Positions 7,101 to 9,675 of a DNA stretch of 9,675 nt are shown here, piece by piece (the stretch's first letter is position 1; each line of letters starts with the position of its first letter). Location: the NCBI GenBank assembly GCA_030613125.1, contig JAUWMO010000114.1:1-9675 (forward strand), in the 5' to 3' direction. Position numbers and translations under genes: made by a program. The DNA comes from Bacteroidota bacterium. GTDB lineage: Bacteria > Bacteroidota > Bacteroidia > Bacteroidales > VadinHA17. The notes under the pieces were generated by a model that searched no databases, had not been told where the DNA came from, and saw only the letters and a list, made by a program, of their open reading frames with translations.

Positions 7101-7111
7101 CTTTTAATTAT
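7101..7111 (+). repeat. CTTTTAATTAT direct repeat, copy 1
   Basis: This exact 11-base sequence recurs at 7191-7201. Copy 1 follows the first hairpin and overlaps the 5' end of the second. A 10-base version lies at 4869-4878 just before the ATG at 4887, and a related CTTTTAATAA lies at 9206-9215 before the tail tube start. Confidence 0.5.
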
Positions 7112-7146
7112 TAAAGTAGTCTTGTGGACCACGAGACTACTTTAAT
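7110..7146. repeat. Nearly perfect 37-base palindrome (hairpin)
   Basis: Arm ATTAAAGTAGTCT (7110-7122) is perfectly complementary to AGACTACTTTAAT (7134-7146), 13 pairs. The stem extends inward by a T-G wobble and GTG/CAC, leaving a three-base loop (7127-7129), about 17 pairs in all. No T-run follows on the + strand, so a simple intrinsic terminator is not clear. It could be a terminator, an RNA processing site or a protein-binding operator. Confidence 0.75.
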
Positions 7147-7164
7147 CAGAAATTGGTCAAATTT

Positions 7165-7182
7165 CCCGGGGCTTGCCCTGGG
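7165..7182 (+). terminator. GC-rich hairpin before the connector gene
   Basis: CCCGGGG (7165-7171) pairs with CCCTGGG (7176-7182), seven pairs including one G-T, around loop CTTG. After a short A/T segment comes CCTTTTAATTAT, which is only moderately T-rich. It may be a weak terminator or attenuator that lowers transcription of the neck genes relative to the capsid gene. Confidence 0.55.
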
Positions 7183-7190
7183 GTTAATAC

Positions 7191-7201
7191 CTTTTAATTA
7201 T
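7191..7201 (+). repeat. CTTTTAATTAT direct repeat, copy 2
   Basis: This second copy of the 11-base repeat at 7101-7111 is placed 11 bases before the connector ATG at 7212. Its position in an A/T-rich leader suggests a role in initiation, at either the transcription or translation level, or the product of a local duplication. Confidence 0.5.
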
Positions 7202-7211
7202 AAATAAAGTT

Positions 7212-7538
7212 ATGGCAGCTAAATATTTAACATTGAAGTTGTGCCGGGATCACCTGAATATAAAGGATCTATCCTTTACAGAAGATGATGATTACATTAT
7301 GTTACTGGCAGAATCAGCAGAAGTTTCTGTGGCTAATAGGATAAATCAAACCCTGGTTAGTCTGGAAACAGAACCAGATTCAGGGGTGCTACCTGAAGAT
7401 CTGATGTTAGCACTGAAATTTCTAATGGCTACCTGGTTCGATCAAAGGGAAAATGTGGTGAAAGTGATAACTGTCACATCGTTCCCTTTTTCTATGGATG
7501 ACATTTTGCAGGATTACGTGCAAAGGGGTATGGCATGA
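7212..7538 (+). CDS. Head-tail connector, gp6-like
   Basis: This is the head-tail connector (108 aa) that binds below the portal and begins the neck, like HK97 gp6. The start LTLKLCRDHLNIKDLSFTEDDDYI matches the common pattern of a first helix, a D-D turn and a second helix with residues like LLAESAEVSVANRI. LPEDLMLALKFLMATWFDQREN at about 80-101 matches the long helix that typically ends in W-x-x-R-E. Length is normal. It starts after the hairpin spacer and overlaps the HNH gene by four bases (ATGA at 7535-7538). The assignment rests on pattern and on position directly after the capsid gene. Confidence 0.88.
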   Translation: MAAKYLTLKLCRDHLNIKDLSFTEDDDYIMLLAESAEVSVANRINQTLVSLETEPDSGVLPEDLMLALKFLMATWFDQRENVVKVITVTSFPFSMDDILQDYVQRGMA

Positions 7539-8038
7539 TGAGAGATTTTAAAGCAATATTAGGATTTGAAGATTATTTGATATTCCGCGATGGGAGAGTG
7601 TTTAGTTTCAAAACTAATAAGTATCTAAAACCGCGGAATAATACTAAAGGGTATTACCAGGTTGTTTTATCCCAACCAGAAAAAAAATACATTAAATATA
7701 TAGCCAGGCTGGTTGCTCAGGCATTTATCCCTAATCCGGATAATAAACCTGAGATTAATCATATAGATGGGGATAAGGCTAATAATAATGTTTATAATCT
7801 TGAATGGGTTACTCGATCTGAAAACATGCTTCATGCTTATTCTAATGGATTACAAACTCCCCTTCCAGGCATACTTGTTAGGGTATATGATTACAAAACA
7901 GGGAAATTTTTATCGGTTGAGCCTTCTTTAAGCGAAGCTGAACGATCATATAGAATACCACATGCAAATATACGCCGCGTTTTAGCAGGTAGGCAAAATC
8001 ATACCCGTGGATTGACTTTCATTAAAGTTTTAAAATAA
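7535..8038 (+). CDS. Free-standing NUMOD/HNH homing-type endonuclease
   Basis: This is an HNH endonuclease of the homing type (167 aa), expected to nick or cut phage DNA at a specific site and promote its own spread. Domains in order: a NUMOD4-like start (FEDYLIFRDGRVFSFKT, 11-27); an HNH_3 core with INHIDGDKANNN (74-85), NLEWVTRSEN (88-97) and H100; and a C-terminal NUMOD1-like DNA-binding segment (about 115-163) with SLSEAERSYRIPHANIRRVL. H76 and N84 are the likely active-site residues. Many relatives have His-Arg before LVA; here it is Ala-Arg (57-58), not obviously fatal. It overlaps the connector by four bases and the closure gene by one, so it is embedded in the neck operon without breaking a gene. 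A sampled line has 15 G+C of 60, much lower than its neighbours. Confidence 0.93.
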   Translation: MMRDFKAILGFEDYLIFRDGRVFSFKTNKYLKPRNNTKGYYQVVLSQPEKKYIKYIARLVAQAFIPNPDNKPEINHIDGDKANNNVYNLEWVTRSENMLHAYSNGLQTPLPGILVRVYDYKTGKFLSVEPSLSEAERSYRIPHANIRRVLAGRQNHTRGLTFIKVLK

Positions 8039-8355
8039 TGCGTGCAGGAGATTTACGTCACAGTATAAGCTTTTATAGCAAAGCCGTTGGAAAAGATCAG
8101 TACGGTGCAGCCACAGAAAGCTATACATTACTGTTTTCTGTTCGTGCGAAGATCCGGTATTTGAGAGGTGATGAGATCCTGTTGAGCTCCACCACGGCAA
8201 ATACAACTGTAATGCAATTTATTATCAGGCAGCGTAGTGATATTTCAGAGGAAATGGAGATTGAATATGAAGGTGCCAGGTACAATATTCAGATAATTGA
8301 GGTTGCAGAAAGAAGTACTATGATGAAAATAACAGGTACTAAAATTGTTAACTAA
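8038..8355 (+). CDS. Head closure / head-tail joining protein
   Basis: This is a head-tail adaptor (105 aa) of the SPP1 gp16 type (Phage_H_T_join family), which sits under the connector and closes the filled head. The pattern is typical: an N-terminal M-R-A-G-D-L-R-H-x-I start, then D-Q-Y-G-A, V-R-A-K-I-R-Y-L-R-G-D-E, a strand such as MQFIIRQRSDI, and a closing Y-E-G-A-R-Y-N-I-Q segment. Start and stop are joined to the neighbours by one-base TAATG overlaps on both sides (8038 and 8355), implying coupled translation. In an ancestor without the HNH gene it would directly follow the gp6-like connector, the usual order. Confidence 0.9.
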   Translation: MRAGDLRHSISFYSKAVGKDQYGAATESYTLLFSVRAKIRYLRGDEILLSSTTANTTVMQFIIRQRSDISEEMEIEYEGARYNIQIIEVAERSTMMKITGTKIVN

Positions 8356-8828
8356 TGGCAGCAAAAGATACGGGCGTTAACCTTTTAGGAGATAAGCAGC
8401 TTAATGAGTTGTTTAATAATATGCTAAAGGATAGACAGAAGCGGAGTGTTGTTATCTCTGCATTCAAGAAAGCCTCAAAGCCTATGTTACGAACTATCAA
8501 GGCTAATCTTATTGCCAGGACCCGGGCCAAATCTTCAGGGAACTTAGCAAAATCGCTTGGTACCAAGGCGGTAAGTAGGTTACCGATTCTGCGTTTAGGT
8601 GCCAGGACATTTGGTAATTGGAAAGGGTTTCATGCACATTTCGGGGAATTCGGTACCGTGAACCGGTATACTAAAAGTGGAGCAGCCCGTGGTAAAATAA
8701 CCGCAACGCCATGGTTTCGACCGGGCGTAGAGGCAAAAAGTAAGGAGACAGCAGAAGGTTTTATCGATTCTGCTATTGAATCTTTCAATGCTTTAATTAA
8801 AAGGGCGAACGCCAAAAGAAAAACGTAA
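8355..8828 (+). CDS. HK97 gp10-like neck/tail completion protein
   Basis: This is a neck or tail-completion protein (157 aa) of the HK97 gp10 family, acting at the junction of head and tail. Diagnostic segments are a central basic helix region (ISAFKKASKPMLRTIKANL), HAHFGEFGTVNR at about 94-105, which matches the family's H-A-x-x-x-E-F-G-T, and ATPWFRPGVEA at about 117-127, which matches P-x-P-F-x-R-P-A. A C-terminal helix follows. The protein is rich in Lys and Arg and has no signal peptide. It is coupled to both neighbours by TAATG overlaps, and its order between closure and tail terminator is standard. Confidence 0.9.
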   Translation: MAAKDTGVNLLGDKQLNELFNNMLKDRQKRSVVISAFKKASKPMLRTIKANLIARTRAKSSGNLAKSLGTKAVSRLPILRLGARTFGNWKGFHAHFGEFGTVNRYTKSGAARGKITATPWFRPGVEAKSKETAEGFIDSAIESFNALIKRANAKRKT

Positions 8829-9205
8829 TGATAAACAAAGCAATATATTACATCCTTTCAAATAATGACCCAGTGAAGGCGCTCGTATCAGATAGAATAT
8901 TCGCCTTAACCGCCCCGGAGACAACAAAAGCTCCATTTGTTGTATTCTCGCGTAAGGTAGTACCTGTATATACTAAATCCGGATGGGAGTATGATGAATC
9001 ATCTGTTGCCATTCTGATATTCTCAAAGGTATATGTAAACTCTATTGATGTAATGAAAGCGGTCAGGACCGCCCTGGAATGGAATAAGGGCACGTTTGTA
9101 GATGTAAGTATTGGAGATGCCAGAGTGACCGACATCGATGAAGGATACGACCTGGAAGCAGATATGTATTACCAGACACTGTTAATGAATTTTACAAATA
9201 AATAA
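8828..9205 (+). CDS. Tail terminator-like protein (DUF3168 type)
   Basis: This is probably the tail terminator (125 aa), which caps the head-proximal end of the tail tube and joins it to the neck. The N-terminal segment YYILSNNDPVKALVSDRIF, the following APFVVFSRKV and the late DEGYDLEADMYYQTLLMNF fit the DUF3168/gp17-like family, with its early L-x-x-x-x-x-V-x-x-L-V-x-x-R-I and a final strand on amphipathic residues. The gene begins in a TAATG overlap with the gp10-like gene and directly precedes the tail tube gene, which is the expected place. The family is diverse, so the call leans on position as well as sequence. Confidence 0.82.
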   Translation: MINKAIYYILSNNDPVKALVSDRIFALTAPETTKAPFVVFSRKVVPVYTKSGWEYDESSVAILIFSKVYVNSIDVMKAVRTALEWNKGTFVDVSIGDARVTDIDEGYDLEADMYYQTLLMNFTNK

Positions 9206-9226
9206 CTTTTAATAAAAATCAAAATC

Positions 9227-9675
9227 ATGAACTTTAACGTAAAATATGGAACTGATTTAATCCTATTAATGGATGTATCAGAGGGTAATGATGGCACGGA
9301 ATTCAAGGCCGTTGCACATGCAAAAAGCCATAGTCTTGAATTCGGACGTAACATCAGAGAGATTTCCAGTAAGTCTACAGGTGATTACGTAGGATCAGCT
9401 TATGGTAAGGCCAAGTGGTCAATTAGTGCAGATGCACTTGTATCTTATGATGCAGATGTCTGTAACTATGACAAATTGATGGAGTTCATTTTAGCCAAAA
9501 GGCTGGTAAAAATTATCAGCTTGTCGCAGTTAAGCACTTCCACCCTTGCAGATGATACCGGAGTTAATGAGGCCGGAGCCAAGGCGCAAGCTGATTTGGC
9601 TTCGAAATATTACAAAGGTGATGCAGTGATTGCCAGTGTGAACAAAACAGCCGGCGATGAAGATGATGCTTCCTT
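9227..9675 (+). CDS. Major tail tube protein, TP901-1-like (3' end cut off)
   Basis: Reading from the ATG at 9227 gives an open frame to the window edge (149 codons, no stop). It begins MNFNVKYGTDLILLMDVSEG and continues with FKAVAHAKSHSLEFGRN, REISSKSTGDYVG and KAKWSISADALVSYDA. This matches the TP901-1-type tail tube pattern: a simple start, an A-x-x-x-S-x-S-L-x-x-x strand, a conserved S-S-K-S/T-G-D/W segment and a W-S-I-S-x-D-A-L strand. The subunit polymerises into the non-contractile tail tube. An A/T-rich leader (9206-9226) precedes the start and there is no Shine-Dalgarno sequence. The family assignment implies a siphovirus. The C-terminal part lies outside the window. Confidence 0.85.
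   Translation, partial: MNFNVKYGTDLILLMDVSEGNDGTEFKAVAHAKSHSLEFGRNIREISSKSTGDYVGSAYGKAKWSISADALVSYDADVCNYDKLMEFILAKRLVKIISLSQLSTSTLADDTGVNEAGAKAQADLASKYYKGDAVIASVNKTAGDEDDAS

Noticed and set aside
7056..7145. 29-codon open frame in the hairpin spacer
   Set aside because: Its sequence is dictated by the arms of two hairpins and it has no A/T-rich leader of the local type, so a gene is unlikely.

Overview
The window is a head-and-neck morphogenesis module of a tailed phage or prophage with HK97-type head architecture. A TP901-1-like tail tube gene at the right edge points to a siphovirus. All protein genes lie on the + strand, mostly with overlaps of 1 to 4 bases or gaps of a few bases. The DNA is fairly AT-rich. 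Start codons are preceded by A/T-rich leaders with no convincing Shine-Dalgarno sequence, for example before 2221, 4115, 5623, 7212 and 9227. That style suggests a Bacteroidota host (inference). No integrase or bacterial gene is visible, so free phage and prophage cannot be told apart.

Layout: bases 1-110 hold nothing I can name. A tRNA with a CAU anticodon (111-184) sits 13 bases before the terminase small subunit (198-605), which overlaps the large subunit (602-2215). A small helix-turn-helix protein of unknown role (2221-2598) follows, then the portal (2595-3818). Two genes foreign to the standard order come next: an unrecognised acidic protein of 108 aa (3781-4107) and a stand-alone asparagine-synthetase-type ATP-pyrophosphatase domain (4115-4879). 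The standard order resumes with the prohead protease (4971-5594) and the major capsid protein (5623-7014). The capsid protein carries an unusual hydrophobic N-terminal extension. A 197-base spacer (7015-7211) contains three successive hairpins and an 11-base direct repeat. After it come the head-tail connector (7212-7538), a free-standing NUMOD/HNH endonuclease (7535-8038), a head-closure protein (8038-8355), an HK97 gp10-like neck protein (8355-8828), a DUF3168-like tail terminator (8828-9205) and the 5' part of the tail tube gene (9227 to the edge).

How it works together: the terminase packages DNA through the portal into a prohead of capsid protein, and the protease matures that prohead. 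The connector, closure, gp10-like and terminator proteins then form the neck that joins the tail tube. Four genes do not belong to this machine: the HTH protein, the 108-aa protein, the AsnB-like ATPase and the HNH nuclease. All four are AT-richer in sampled stretches (about 25-32% G+C) than sampled core genes (about 45-57%), so they look like later acquisitions.

The most interesting point is the AsnB-like cassette. A near-identical 18-base sequence (17 of 18) occurs at the start codon of the 108-aa gene, inside the end of the portal gene, and again at the start codon of the protease. This suggests that the cassette was inserted at the old portal/protease junction and duplicated it, so that the first gene of the cassette took over the protease's translation start.
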